Assembly (NCBI RefSeq): GCF_014284475.1
Contig: NZ_WJBC01000001.1
Location: 124,001 to 188,000 of the forward strand
DNA: 64,000 bases
Origin: Acetobacterium fimetarium
GTDB lineage: Bacteria > Bacillota > Clostridia > Eubacteriales > Eubacteriaceae
Direction: 5' to 3'
A program made the translations under genes and the position numbers. Positions 44,999-53,919 of this stretch are shown here, one piece after another (positions within the stretch are counted from its first letter, which is position 1; every line of letters starts with the position of its first letter). The notes below the pieces were generated by a model. It was not told where the DNA came from. It made no database searches and saw only the letters and a list, made by a program, of their open reading frames with translations.

Positions 44999-45613
44999 TT
45001 AGCGCCCGGCGTCTGACCTCAACGCCGCCTTCTCCCCAATCACATTCAACCACTTCTCCCCGCCCCGACCATCTCTCACATCTCCGGTGATAAAGGTCTC
45101 CACCACCGTCAGCCCCACCACTGGTTCCAGCAGGGCTTTGAGCCGTTCTTCATCCAGATCCGTAAAATACCGGCCGTTGCGCTCGCCTTCAAAGTCACCG
45201 TATTTGAACGAGGCGTAGAAGAATCCGCCGGGCTTGAGGGCTGCGGCAATTTTTTTGAAAACGCCGGTCAGCTCTGCATAGGGCACATGCAGCAGCGATG
45301 CACAGGCCCAGACGCCGTCGAAAACCTGCTCAAAATCCAGTTGCTCAAAAGTCCGGCAAAGCACTTCCTGGCCGATGGTTTCCGTGGCCAGCTTACAGCA
45401 GGCTTCGGAGCCGTCCAGGGCCGTGACCTGATAGCCCAGATCCAGAAAAGCTTTTGAGTCCCGGCCGGAGCCGCAGCCCAGATCCAGAATATGGGCATGT
45501 TCCGGCAGATGGCTGAGAAAGCGCCGGTGCAGGGCCGAAAGATCGGCATCGACGGTGCCCCGGATGAATTCCCGGGCGGTCCGGTTGTAGTAGTCGAGGG
45601 TTTTATTCATCAT
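44999..45613 (-). CDS. Class I SAM-dependent methyltransferase
   Basis: 204 aa. SAM motif I is ILDLGCGSGRDSKAFLDLGY (about 39-58), the acidic end of strand 2 is VTALDGSEA, and motif post-III is ALKPGGFFYASF. This is the Methyltransf_11/TehB-like group; substrates vary from tellurite to small metabolites. It follows the second PLD-helicase by about 90 bp on the same strand, and a TehB-like enzyme is not usually part of that family's neighbourhoods, so a joint function is unproven. AGGAGACT precedes the double ATG at 45613. Confidence 0.88.
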   Translation of the reverse strand: MMNKTLDYYNRTAREFIRGTVDADLSALHRRFLSHLPEHAHILDLGCGSGRDSKAFLDLGYQVTALDGSEACCKLATETIGQEVLCRTFEQLDFEQVFDGVWACASLLHVPYAELTGVFKKIAAALKPGGFFYASFKYGDFEGERNGRYFTDLDEERLKALLEPVVGLTVVETFITGDVRDGRGGEKWLNVIGEKAALRSDAGR

Positions 45614-45703
45614 AGTCTCCTGTTTTTTAATTCTGGTGGATCTTTCTGAAAGTGCCTGCGCGCGTTTTCATCACTCACTTGGAGCAGCCGTCTGTTAAGC
45701 CGG

Positions 45704-48250
45704 TTACGGTTCCAGTTTTTCCAGCCGTTCTCGGTAGAAACGTTTGGTCCGGTAATCGATGATGTCTTTGAAGTGACGGACAAAAACCGGGTTGGTGATA
45801 AAAGCTGCCAGTTCCGGCGCCAGACAGAAGCGGTCTTCCGTTTTAATGAAGAATTCGCCGGCGGACTGGGCCAGAAAATGAACAGGATTGCGGTTGGCCA
45901 GGCTGACGTATTCCCTTTTGCCCCAGTTGCTGGCAGCAGCGGTGCTTTTGTCCCGCAGCAGGTCAACCCGGTTCGAGCCTTTTTCGTAGAAGGTTTTGAA
46001 GCTGCGGTACAGATCGTCTTCGGTAACCGCCAGCTTCATGCTGCCTTCATTATAGAAGGCCAGCAGAACCGGCATTTTGTAGGTTTTGGACATGGCAGTG
46101 TTTTCGATGGTGCGCAGAAAGGCATGCCCCGCGGTGCCGATCAGTTCTTTTTCTTCCGGCGTGGTCTGACCGGTCTCGTCGAGAAAGCCCAGATAATCGC
46201 GGAAGAAATTCAGCGCTTTGCGGCTTCGTATCTGCGCATAGACGGCCGCATCCAGATGCACGTACATGTCCAGTCGCAGCGGCCGTCTTCCGAGCGCAGC
46301 GCGGATGCGGTAAAATTCATCGCTCACCCGGTCGCTGATCTTCTTCTGATCCTGTTCCATCTTCCGAAACAGATCGATGAGCCTGAAATCAAAATCAACG
46401 ATACAGTCTTCGGGATAGTCGTCTTCCGCCGGCAGGCGGAACCCCCGCGGTCCGGATGCTCCGGCTGGCGGCAGGCTGGTCAAAAAAAGCGGCACGAGGT
46501 TGGCTTTGCGGTAATTGCCGATAAAATCCAGCACGTTGACGTGGTTTTTGCCCCGGGATTTGCGCAGGCCCCGGCCCAGCTGCTGGAGAAAAACGGTAGG
46601 CGACTGGGTCGGCCGCAGAAACAGCACCATGTCCAGCTCGGGGATATCCAGCCCTTCGTTGAACATGTCCACGGAAAAGATCACCTGGAGTGCTCCGGTC
46701 TTCAGGGCTTTGATGGCCGCATCCCTCGGCATGCAAAGCGGCTGACTGTCGCCATCCGTTGGCCCGCTGATGACGGCGCAGCAATTGATGCCCTGATTTC
46801 TGAAATAGTCGGTCATGTAGAGGGCATGGCGGCGGTTGATGCAGAAACCCAGGGCCCGTCGGCTGCGGTATTTTGAATAGTTCTGGAAGATCAGATTGCC
46901 CCGCCGGCTGACGCTGGCCAGCTTTTCCAGCTGATCGTCGTCATAGCGGCCGTTTCTGAAATCGACCTGGGCGTAGTCCATGTCGTCGTAGATGCCGTAA
47001 TACCGGAAAGGCACCAGCCAGCCGCGGTTGATGGCTTCCTTCAGGCGCACCTCGTAGACCACGTTGTAGTCGCACAGGGCAAAAACATCCTGATTGTCCA
47101 GCCGTTCCGGGGTGGCGGTCAGGCCCAGCAGGAACTTCGGCCGGAAATAGTCGATGATGTTCTGGTAGTAATCGGAAACGGCGTGATGGAATTCGTCGAT
47201 GATGATGTAGTCGAAGGTATCGGGCGCAAAGAAATCGGCATTCAGACAGGCCGGATTGCCGAGGGTCTGAACCGACGCGAAAATGATGTCCGGGTCGGTG
47301 TCCTTGCGGATGCCGTCGAACCGGCCGGTGCTCAGCTCATAACGCACGCACTGGAAGCTGTGCTCGGCCTGGGTCAGGATTTCATCCCGATGGGCCACAA
47401 ACAGGATGCGCTTGAACGCTTTCGAATCGAAGGCCGCCAGAAAGGTTTTGCCGATGCCGGTGGCCGCCACAATCAGGCCCTTGTCCATGTTTTCCTGGCG
47501 GAAATGCTTGAGGGCATACAGCGCTTCAATCTGGGCGCCGCTGGGCTGGGGAAAACTGATCAGCGGTGCCGGGGTTTCGGCTTCGGTGTCGACCGTGAAG
47601 GCCGCCTGTCCCTGGGCGACCCGGTCGGGGGTTTCGGCAGGATCGGAAGCCGCTAGGCGCTCCTCCTCAATTTCTTCGATTTGCTGAATAATTTTGGGGC
47701 GTATCCATTGTTTTGAATATTTTTTCAGCGCAGTATCATCGATAATCCGGGAATGGTTGGCCAGCAATGATTCGAAGGTCTGGCGGAAAAAAGCGCAGTC
47801 CGCCGGCTGCTCCCGCGAATTGATCCGGTAATTCCATTCGATCCCCGTGGTCAGGGCTGATTTGGATAGATTGGAGGAGCCGACGAAGACTTCTTCGTAA
47901 TCCGGATAGCGGAAAAAATAGGCTTTCGCATGGAAGGACTGATTGGGGACGTTGTAGAAGCGCAGATCCAGCCGGTCGCCCAGGGCGTCCCGGAGCAGAT
48001 ACAGGGCTTCGGGCTGGGTGATGTTCAGATAATCGGCGCAGAGAATCCGGATGGGCACACCGCTGTCTGTGGCGGCTTTCAGGTCATCCAGCATCAGCCG
48101 GACGCCCGAAGCCATCAGAAACGACACGTTCATGTCGATGGCGGTGGCGCCGGCGATGGCTTCCTTCAGGTATTCATATAGATGATCATGCGCCCCGGTG
48201 ACGCAGTTCCGGTTAAAGGCACTGGCTCCGGTTATCCGATAAGTTCCCAT
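45704..48250 (-). CDS. PLD-nuclease / SF2 helicase protein without DUF3427
   Basis: 848 aa. The layout parallels the protein at 29393-32593 but is diverged. PLD-like nuclease (about 15-180; HAKAYFFRYPD near 105, VGSSNLSKSAL), helicase (AATGIGKTFLAA near 262, IIIDEFHHAV near 348, TATPERLDNQD), and helicase C (VDMFNEGLDIPELDMVLFLR, QQLGRGLRKSRG). The C-terminal ~300 aa are helical and lack the GGKILLFV/YVSHHG motifs of DUF3427. The protein starts immediately at the PLD domain, without the 130-aa N-terminal extension. GAGGAAGTC precedes the ATG. GC-rich, unlike the helicase-HNH gene. RadC lies 66 bp upstream. Confidence 0.88.
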   Translation of the reverse strand: MGTYRITGASAFNRNCVTGAHDHLYEYLKEAIAGATAIDMNVSFLMASGVRLMLDDLKAATDSGVPIRILCADYLNITQPEALYLLRDALGDRLDLRFYNVPNQSFHAKAYFFRYPDYEEVFVGSSNLSKSALTTGIEWNYRINSREQPADCAFFRQTFESLLANHSRIIDDTALKKYSKQWIRPKIIQQIEEIEEERLAASDPAETPDRVAQGQAAFTVDTEAETPAPLISFPQPSGAQIEALYALKHFRQENMDKGLIVAATGIGKTFLAAFDSKAFKRILFVAHRDEILTQAEHSFQCVRYELSTGRFDGIRKDTDPDIIFASVQTLGNPACLNADFFAPDTFDYIIIDEFHHAVSDYYQNIIDYFRPKFLLGLTATPERLDNQDVFALCDYNVVYEVRLKEAINRGWLVPFRYYGIYDDMDYAQVDFRNGRYDDDQLEKLASVSRRGNLIFQNYSKYRSRRALGFCINRRHALYMTDYFRNQGINCCAVISGPTDGDSQPLCMPRDAAIKALKTGALQVIFSVDMFNEGLDIPELDMVLFLRPTQSPTVFLQQLGRGLRKSRGKNHVNVLDFIGNYRKANLVPLFLTSLPPAGASGPRGFRLPAEDDYPEDCIVDFDFRLIDLFRKMEQDQKKISDRVSDEFYRIRAALGRRPLRLDMYVHLDAAVYAQIRSRKALNFFRDYLGFLDETGQTTPEEKELIGTAGHAFLRTIENTAMSKTYKMPVLLAFYNEGSMKLAVTEDDLYRSFKTFYEKGSNRVDLLRDKSTAAASNWGKREYVSLANRNPVHFLAQSAGEFFIKTEDRFCLAPELAAFITNPVFVRHFKDIIDYRTKRFYRERLEKLEP

Positions 48251-48315
48251 GACTTCCTCTTTCTGTCTCTGTTGATCAGGTTAACAACGAACAATGATTG
48301 CTTTGCTGGCACGGT

Positions 48316-48993
48316 TTACAGCAGCCGGTTCTCGGCAAAACTGAAATAGCCGTCACCGGCCACGATGATGTGATCCGCCACCGTGATGGCAATGGCTTCC
48401 GTCGCCGTTCTGATTTTCCTCGTGACCTCCACATCGGCCTGGGAGGGCTGATGGCTGCCGCCGGGGTGGTTGTGGGCCAGAATGATGCTCGTCGCCTGGT
48501 GGCGCAGGGCCGTTTCCACAATCAGCCGGGGGTACACCGGGGCCTCGTTGATGGTGCCTTCATGGAGCAGGGCGGTGTGGTTGACCCGGTTCTGGCTGTC
48601 CAGGCAGATCACGTAGAACACCTCGTAAAGCCGGCCGGTGAACAGCGCCCTGGCGTATTCCCCGGCCTTGGTGGTGCTGTCGAGGATCGTTTTCTCCTTC
48701 AGCTTTTCCTGATGATAGCGTCGTGCCAGCGACGGGATCAGGTTCAGCAGAATCCCCGAGTTTTCGGTGATGCCGGTCACCGCGCAGAGATCTTCCGGTC
48801 TCGCATCCAGCACCCCCGCAAGACTCCCGAAGCGGTCGATCAGCAGGTGAGCCAGTTCGTTGGTGTCCTTCATCGGAATGCAGTAAAAAAGCAGCAGTTC
48901 CAGAATCTGATGATCCTCGAAACTGTCGACGCCTTCTCTGAGGACTCTGTTTTTGACCCGCTGGCGGTGGCCCTTGTGGGGATTTTTATCCAT
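48316..48993 (-). CDS. radC: RadC-family JAB1/MPN metalloprotein
   Basis: 225 aa, the normal length for the family. The N-terminal helix-hairpin-helix region (GHRQRVKNRVLREGVDSFED, LCAVTGITENSGILLNLIPS) is followed by the JAMM domain with zinc ligands in HNHPGGSHQPSQAD (about 168-181). RadC was named from a mutant later shown to be in recG; its true function is unknown. Many copies travel with mobile elements and defence loci. AAAGAGGAGCG precedes the ATG. It is upstream of the PLD-helicase on the same strand and could share its transcript. Confidence 0.93.
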   Translation of the reverse strand: MDKNPHKGHRQRVKNRVLREGVDSFEDHQILELLLFYCIPMKDTNELAHLLIDRFGSLAGVLDARPEDLCAVTGITENSGILLNLIPSLARRYHQEKLKEKTILDSTTKAGEYARALFTGRLYEVFYVICLDSQNRVNHTALLHEGTINEAPVYPRLIVETALRHQATSIILAHNHPGGSHQPSQADVEVTRKIRTATEAIAITVADHIIVAGDGYFSFAENRLL

Positions 48994-49210
48994 GCGCTCC
49001 TCTTTCCCGTTCTGAAATTTCAGACGACTGTGATAGCCTGAAGTGACCGGCGACGGTTGCCCTGATGTCCATTTTGCCTGTTTTCTGATATTCCGTACTG
49101 ATTTCGTCTCACTATTTAATTATACGCCTTTTTAGTTCTATTACAAAATATATCAGGTGGAAAAATTCGCCTTTTTTTATTGAAAACATCGGCCGCGGCA
49201 GGATTTTTCA

Positions 49211-49252
49211 ACAAAAAAAAACGCCGCGTCTGTTTTATGACGTGGCGTTTTG
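49211..49252 (-). terminator. Terminator after the pRiA4b ORF-3 gene
   Basis: On the minus strand ACGCCACGTC pairs with GACGCGGCGT and is followed by a long T run. Confidence 0.85.
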
Positions 49253-49281
49253 ATTTTAACGGCCAGTTTGCCCTGGCTCCG

Positions 49282-50376
49282 TTACCGCTTCAGCACGTGC
49301 CGCAGCTGGCGGTTGGTGATCGCCAGATCAACCGCCGGTTTCCAGTGACTGGCGGCCCAGCTTTTAAACTGCGCATGGTCGGGATGATCGGGGTTGCCGA
49401 TCGCTGTCTGATAGGCTTCATAACCGGGTATGCCGCCGACATCCTCCGGGGGGCGGTTTCCTTCGGCCATGATGCAGGTCGGATAGTTTTTGTCGTAGTC
49501 CGAAACGATGTTAAACACTGTTATTTCATGGCACCAGTTGTCGCCGTAATCGTAGGTGTAACGGATCTGCCGGCGCTTTTTCATCGCGTCATCGATCCGG
49601 ACATCCTGATCCCAGACAGTCTGTCCGTCATCAAAGGGATCGAAGTCATCGTCAAACTTGCAGGCGAGATTGAGCACGGGCTGTCCCCGGTCGTCAAGCA
49701 CGAGAAAACCATGCAGATGAACCCCCTGCCAGTCGAAGGCGACCTGAATGATTTTATGCAGGTCTGCAAAGGTGATTCCCAGTGGCACGAGCAGCCTGCG
49801 GCTGGCACTGGTGGCGCCGAGATCCAGTTTGATCAGCAGATCCGCCGCTTCGATGCTGATGATTTTTTCGCCATAAAAACGCTGAAAATCCGCCAGCAGC
49901 AATTCGTAGGGATGGCTGTAATCGCGCGTTTTATCGGGTTTGAACAGGTCATTGTTGATCATCCGGGACAGATCCGTCTGATAGCGGGCGGATGTATCCA
50001 GCCAATTGTCAAAGAGATCTGCCCGTTCACAGGCTTTGTTGAGGCGGGCGACGGCAACCCGGCCCCTGGTTTTGGTGAAAACCAGGTCGTCCGCCTGCTC
50101 AAAATAGGCCCGGATCACCGCTTCACTGATGTTTTCAGCGGCCAGGCAGCGCCGGATGCCATCTTCGATCAAAGTTTTCAACTGGCTGAAATCTTTGGCT
50201 TTGAGCCCATACAGGACAAAGCCAAAACGGTTGCTGTCGTTGACCACCACGACGGCCTTTCTTCTTTTGATGGTCAAAAGATTGGCGCTCCAGCAGAAAA
50301 GATCAGCGGCTTCCGTTTTTTCAGCCGCTTTGACGGCAAGGGTCGTTAATAAATTTTTTGTGCATCCGATTTGCAT
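49282..50376 (-). CDS. DUF6933 plus plasmid pRiA4b ORF-3-like protein
   Basis: 364 aa in two parts. Residues 1-160 match the DUF6933 type (MQIGCTKNLLTTLAVKAAEK, VVVVNDSNRFGFVLYGLKAK). Residues about 180-350 are the pRiA4b ORF-3/IS1096 TnpR-like domain: LGITFADLHKIIQVAFDWQG, HLHGFLV, YTYDYGDNWCHEI and a GNRPPEDVGGIPGYEAY end. The latter is widespread on plasmids and genomic islands; no biochemical function is established. GGAGGTGATGCA precedes the ATG, and a clean terminator follows. Confidence 0.85.
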   Translation of the reverse strand: MQIGCTKNLLTTLAVKAAEKTEAADLFCWSANLLTIKRRKAVVVVNDSNRFGFVLYGLKAKDFSQLKTLIEDGIRRCLAAENISEAVIRAYFEQADDLVFTKTRGRVAVARLNKACERADLFDNWLDTSARYQTDLSRMINNDLFKPDKTRDYSHPYELLLADFQRFYGEKIISIEAADLLIKLDLGATSASRRLLVPLGITFADLHKIIQVAFDWQGVHLHGFLVLDDRGQPVLNLACKFDDDFDPFDDGQTVWDQDVRIDDAMKKRRQIRYTYDYGDNWCHEITVFNIVSDYDKNYPTCIMAEGNRPPEDVGGIPGYEAYQTAIGNPDHPDHAQFKSWAASHWKPAVDLAITNRQLRHVLKR

Positions 50377-50470
50377 TGCATCACCTCCGGGTTTTTTTTG
50401 TCATTGATGGATGCTTTCATTATACGCTATTCTGCACATCATGCACAATCGCTCAGGGGATTTTTCGGCA

Positions 50471-50508
50471 AATAAAAGCCGCGTCTGGTTTACGACGCGG
50501 CGTTTTGA
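50471..50508 (-). terminator. Terminator-like hairpin upstream of the pRiA4b gene
   Basis: On the minus strand GCCGCGTC and GACGCGGC flank an 8-base loop and are followed by TTTTATTT. It would end the transcript from the 344-aa membrane protein gene at 50724-51758. Confidence 0.65.
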
Positions 50509-50580
50509 TTGGCGGGTGGTGTGGCATCGACGCCGGCGGGATGATGCATGACGTTTGATTGTGAAGATTTTCGCCGCCGC

Positions 50581-50676
50581 TGTAGGGGCGATTATTAATC
50601 GCCCGGGACGTCGATTTTTCAACCGGCGTTCGGCATCTGATCGACGTCTGCGGGCGGGTAATACCCGCCCCTACAA
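50581..50676. repeat. Palindromic repeat, family C, copy 1
   Basis: Outer arms TGTAGGGGCG and CGCCCCTACA enclose secondary hairpins (GCGATTATTAATCGC, GGCGGGTAATACCCGCC). A relative lies at 61181-61273. The flanking GATGATGC..CGTTTGATTGT sequence is also shared between sites (50540-50570, 50685-50702, 61276-61300). Confidence 0.75.
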
Positions 50677-50723
50677 GATGATGCGAGGCGTTTGATTGTA
50701 AAGCTTGAGGCTGCCGTAACCCC

Positions 50724-51758
50724 CTACGTCACCGGCAGTTTGAACGTCGCTTCGTAGGATTTGTAGTTGTTGCCGTAGACTTCCACTGTCACGGTGACCG
50801 CGGGGCTCTGGTTGTTGAGCCCGTAGGCGCATTGGCTGCCCACACATTTGGCGCCGATGGGCGTCGGCTGGGGATTGCCGGCAATATTGGCCGGGTAGGT
50901 GCTGGCCATTTCGCCGCTGCCATCGATCACGCTGAAGTCCATCGACGAAATGTAGAGATCCTGTGATTTTTTCTCGACGCCGATGTTTTCGTAGTCGTAA
51001 TCAAGGATCACCACCTGGGCCGGGTTTTTGTCGGAGAACTGGTTGCGGTCGTCGGTGGCCGCCGCGGATGTGAAGGTCAGCGCGAACTGGCCGTCGACGG
51101 TCCAGGTTTCGCCGGGACCGTAAACTTTGGCGGCCGGGTCGGTTTTGGCCACGGCCGTGCTGGCGGTGCTGGCCGTCGTAGCTGCTGCCGAACTGCCGGC
51201 GGCGGTATCCTTCCCTGCGCCGGCGGCGCCGCTTAGGCTGCTGACCATGACCAGAAAGGCCAGGCCGCAAATGACGGTGGTGATGATTTTCGGGGCCGTC
51301 GTAAATTTGTGGCTGATCCACAGCAGCACGATCCCGGCGGGCGGAAAGACGATCAGGACGATCGCGATGACGCCGGCTTTCTGCCACCAGCTGACGGGGT
51401 CCCCGATGCTATAGCGGTCGTAGAACGCATCGACGAGGTAGACGGCGCCGAAGGCCCAGGCCACAAATGACCAGACGTACAGATCAGTGTAATTGCCGGC
51501 GCTGGCGACGCCGATCAGGGCGGCGGCCAGATAGAAGCCGGCCGCGGTCAGCGCACCGCCCCGTCCGGTGGCTTTGCGTGTGGCGACGCCGACGATCCCG
51601 GCGATGATAAAGGCGGCGGCCACCATCAGCCCGGCGGTTCCGCTGACCTGCCCGTTGGCCGACAGGGCATTGGCGGCGCCGGCGGCGCAGGACTGCAGCA
51701 GGACAAATACCGATAAGACCATCGAAACAATGCCGATTACTAATTTTGCTGTTTTCAT
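50724..51758 (-). CDS. Multi-pass membrane protein with extracytoplasmic DUF4352-like domain
   Basis: 344 aa. Five hydrophobic segments fill residues 1-185 (for example LVIGIVSMVLSVFVLLQSCA and KAGVIAIVLIVFPPAGIVLL). An Ala/Ser/Thr linker (about 180-210) leads to a beta-sandwich domain (about 212-344) that begins WTVDGQFALTFTSAAATDDR and contains VVILDYDYENIG, as in DUF4352-type proteins. The domain should be outside the membrane. Function is unknown. ATGAAAGAGGTAT precedes the start at 51758. It is flanked by family B and C repeats and is not obviously phage-related. Confidence 0.8.
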   Translation of the reverse strand: MKTAKLVIGIVSMVLSVFVLLQSCAAGAANALSANGQVSGTAGLMVAAAFIIAGIVGVATRKATGRGGALTAAGFYLAAALIGVASAGNYTDLYVWSFVAWAFGAVYLVDAFYDRYSIGDPVSWWQKAGVIAIVLIVFPPAGIVLLWISHKFTTAPKIITTVICGLAFLVMVSSLSGAAGAGKDTAAGSSAAATTASTASTAVAKTDPAAKVYGPGETWTVDGQFALTFTSAAATDDRNQFSDKNPAQVVILDYDYENIGVEKKSQDLYISSMDFSVIDGSGEMASTYPANIAGNPQPTPIGAKCVGSQCAYGLNNQSPAVTVTVEVYGNNYKSYEATFKLPVT

Positions 51759-52020
51759 TTTTTATACCTCTTTCATTTTGTTTTTCCCATCATAGCGGAT
51801 CGGGTTGGACAAAAGCGGGACAGGTGGACTTTTTTTATAAAACAGAAATTCTCTTGCTGTTTACTGGAAAACGATTGCATCGCCATTTGAATTGATGGCG
51901 CAACAAAGGGATGCTTCCGGCGTTTTTCCGGACGGCATCCCTTTGTTTTGCGGTCATCGGTTATCCTTTCAGTTTGAAATTTTGGTGGGTGGGATCGGTT
52001 TAGATAGGTTTGTGGTAGGT
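51759..52020. other. Gap with a long hairpin and a duplicated gene-start sequence
   Basis: AACAAAGGGATGC and GCATCCCTTTGTT (51902-51949) form a strong stem. Just right of it CATCGGTTATCCTTTCAG (51955-51972) duplicates the ribosome-binding site and start region of the endolysin gene (53648-53665). A 40-codon frame begins there but runs through the hairpin and looks spurious. Confidence 0.5.
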
Positions 52021-52209
52021 CATGACACGGGGACGTGTCGGGATGTCATCCTCAGGGCTGACACGCCGAAACGTCCCCATGTCATGCCCAACCGTTACTG
52101 CAATTGTCCGCGGTTGCTGCTTATCCGCTGATGCGCGTTGTGGCGGACATCTCGCAGAGTGTCCGATCTCATGCGTGACAGGGATAACAGCAACAGCGGA
52201 CAATGACGC
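52021..52209. repeat. Nested palindromic element, family B, copy 1 (B1+B2)
   Basis: B1 (52021-52089): GGGGACGTGTCGGGATGTCA pairs around CTGACACGCCGAAACGTCCC. B2 (52102-52204): arms ATTGTCCGCGGTTGCTGCT and AGCAACAGCGGACAAT enclose an inner hairpin (GCGGACATCTCG, GAGTGTCCG). The block ends about 12 bp from the holin stop codon. Confidence 0.85.
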
Positions 52210-52222
52210 CGTCCCCCCAGGT

Positions 52223-52633
52223 TCAGGCCGGCTCGTCCTCATCCCCCAGCTCCGCCACCAGCCGGCGCAGCCGCCTGGGGATCGGCACGCCCAGCTGGCC
52301 GAGGTTCTCGATGATGCTCAGGCCTTCGTTGGAGAGGTAGAAGAAGATCATCGCGGAGCGCAGCGGTTCGCCGCTGCCGCCGAGCAGCGCCTGATCGAGC
52401 AGGTGGCCCATGCCGACGACCAGAAAGATCATGATTTTTCGCAGGATGCCTTTAAAGCCCTGGCTACTGGCGAGTTTACCCTGCTGGGCGGCGGCCAGCA
52501 CGCCGGTCAGGTAGTCGATGATTACAAAGGCCGTCAGGCAGATCAGAAAGCCGTCCCAGCCGCCCAGCACCTCCCCGAGGATGCCGCCGGCAAGGCCGAA
52601 CCAGACCGACAGACCGGTCAGACAATTTTTGAT
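52223..52633 (-). CDS. Phage-type holin (Phage_holin_4/TIGR01593-like), unusual start
   Basis: Recognisable by LGGWDGFLICLTAFVIIDYL then TGVLAAAQQGKLASSQGFKG and the C-terminal half with GLSIIENLGQLGVPIP. About three membrane helices. It should form lesions that release the endolysin. The coding pattern extends upstream of the first GTG (52570) through NCLTGLSVWFGLAGGILGEV to an ATC at 52631-52633, 6 bp after AAGAAGGTGA. No ATG, GTG or TTG is in frame there, so either ATC is used or the start codon has mutated. The next start, GTG 52570, would drop the first helix. The stop is followed at once by a B repeat. Confidence 0.8.
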   Translation of the reverse strand: MKNCLTGLSVWFGLAGGILGEVLGGWDGFLICLTAFVIIDYLTGVLAAAQQGKLASSQGFKGILRKIMIFLVVGMGHLLDQALLGGSGEPLRSAMIFFYLSNEGLSIIENLGQLGVPIPRRLRRLVAELGDEDEPA

Positions 52634-52690
52634 GGAGCGTCACCTTCTTTCGTTTTGGTTGAGTTTTGGTTTGTTTTCAGACAGAAGCTA

Positions 52691-53066
52691 CGGCAGGCAG
52701 GACATGGGGACGTGTAGATAGGTTTGTGGTGGGGCAGGACACGGGGACGTTTAGTGACGTTTGTGGTAGGTCATGACACGGGGACGTGTCGGGATGTCAT
52801 CCAGATTGAAATTTTGGTGGGATGCGATCGGTTGAGTGACGTTTGTGGTGGGTCAGGACACGGGGACGTGTCGGGATGTCATCCTCAGGGCTGACACGCC
52901 GAAACGTCCCCATGTCATGCCCATGCCATACGGCGCGCCGCCGCAACCGAGACTGCAATTGTCCGCGGTTGCTGCTTATCCGCTGATGCGCGTTGTAGCG
53001 GACATCTCGGAGAGTGTCCGATCTCATGCGTGTCAGGGATAACAGCAACAGCGGACAATGACGCCG
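52691..53066. repeat. Family B element, copy 2, with truncated tandem pieces
   Basis: A complete B1+B2 unit spans 52853-53066. To its left are three broken starts of B1 (GGACATGGGGACGTGT near 52697, GACACGGGGACGT near 52738, GACACGGGGACGTGTCGG near 52775). The arrangement suggests repeated insertion or slippage. It occupies the whole gap between the endolysin stop and the holin ribosome-binding site. Confidence 0.8.
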
Positions 53067-53104
53067 TCCCCCCCGGTTCAGGCCGAAGCCTGTTTCCCCG
53101 CAGC

Positions 53105-53650
53105 TTACACGGCCAGATGGACGAAGCCGCGGTCCTCGTAGAGGATCGTGTAAAGCCCCAGGCTTTCGGCGACGGCGGCGACGGTGGCGATCGGGATGCC
53201 CGGCGCGTAGAGATCGGCGGCCTGGCCAAAGAGATGCTGGGATTTCTCGACCCCGCCCACTTCCGCATTGCGGGTCGGACACCGCACGCCGGAGGTGATG
53301 ATCACCGGCGTGTCCAGGGCGTTCCTCAGCGCCTCCAGTTTGAGCAGCAGCTCCCGATTCATTTCGGCGGGAAAGCCGTCGCAGTAGGCGCCGTTGCAGT
53401 CGCAGGCGAATTCCGCCCGGGCAAAATGCGCCGTTGCGCTGTCCCCGTCGAAGGCGATCACGCCGAGCTGGCCAGTGAACAGCCGGGTTTCGGTCAGGTT
53501 CCCGACGATGCCGTCGGTCTCCAGTCCCGAAGCGGCCTGAAAAGCCTGGACAGCCTTCCGGGTGCGGGGACCGTCCACCCCGTCAATCGGCCCGGGGTCG
53601 TAGCCCCGGGCGGCCAGTGCTTCCTGTGTTTTCTTGATCAATGCGTTCAT
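53105..53650 (-). CDS. Endolysin: peptidoglycan-binding plus M15 carboxypeptidase
   Basis: 181 aa. Residues 5-57 are a PG_binding_1 domain (TQEALAARGYDPGPIDGVDG, TRKAVQAFQAASGLETDGIV). Residues about 75-181 are a VanY/Peptidase_M15_3 domain with zinc ligands in SQHLFGQAADL (His, Asp; about 137-147) and FVHL (final His). It should cleave D-Ala-containing peptide stems in the cell wall. No signal peptide is present, consistent with holin-dependent release. GAAAGGATAACC precedes the ATG. Gene order with the holin is typical of phage lysis cassettes. Confidence 0.9.
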   Translation of the reverse strand: MNALIKKTQEALAARGYDPGPIDGVDGPRTRKAVQAFQAASGLETDGIVGNLTETRLFTGQLGVIAFDGDSATAHFARAEFACDCNGAYCDGFPAEMNRELLLKLEALRNALDTPVIITSGVRCPTRNAEVGGVEKSQHLFGQAADLYAPGIPIATVAAVAESLGLYTILYEDRGFVHLAV

Positions 53651-53715
53651 CGGTTATCCTTTCAGATTGAAATTTTTTGGTGGGTGCGATCGGTTGGGAT
53701 AGGTTGGTGGTGGGG

Positions 53716-53919
53716 CAGGACACGGGGACGTGTCGGGATGTCATCCTAAGGGCTGACACGCCGAAACGTCCCCATGTCATTCCCATGCCATCCGCCACAA
53801 CCGTGACTGCAATTGTCCGCAGTTGCTGCTTATCCGCTGATGCGCGTTGTGGCGGACATCTCGGAGAGTGTCCGATCTCATGCGTGTCAGGGATAACAGC
53901 AACAGCGGACAATGATGCC
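53716..53919. repeat. Family B element, copy 3
   Basis: B1 (53716-53782) and B2 (53812-53915) with the same arms as copy 1. It lies between the DUF2922 stop codon and the endolysin start, again within about 20 bp of a stop. Confidence 0.85.

Noticed and set aside
45773-46876. Plus-strand 367-codon open frame opposite the second PLD-helicase
   Set aside because: It is the antisense shadow of a gene with clear helicase motifs; no start signals and no recognisable domain.
49180-50349. Plus-strand 389-codon open frame opposite the pRiA4b ORF-3 gene
   Set aside because: It begins inside a terminator hairpin and mirrors the real minus-strand gene.
51835-51957. 40-codon ORF with an endolysin-like ribosome-binding site
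   Set aside because: Its coding sequence is mostly the strong hairpin at 51902-51949, and the start region is just a duplicated piece that travels with the family B repeat.
52022-52717. Plus-strand open frames through the family B repeats and holin
   Set aside because: They arise because the palindromes lack stops in several frames; the repeated peptides have no start context and the real genes are on the minus strand.
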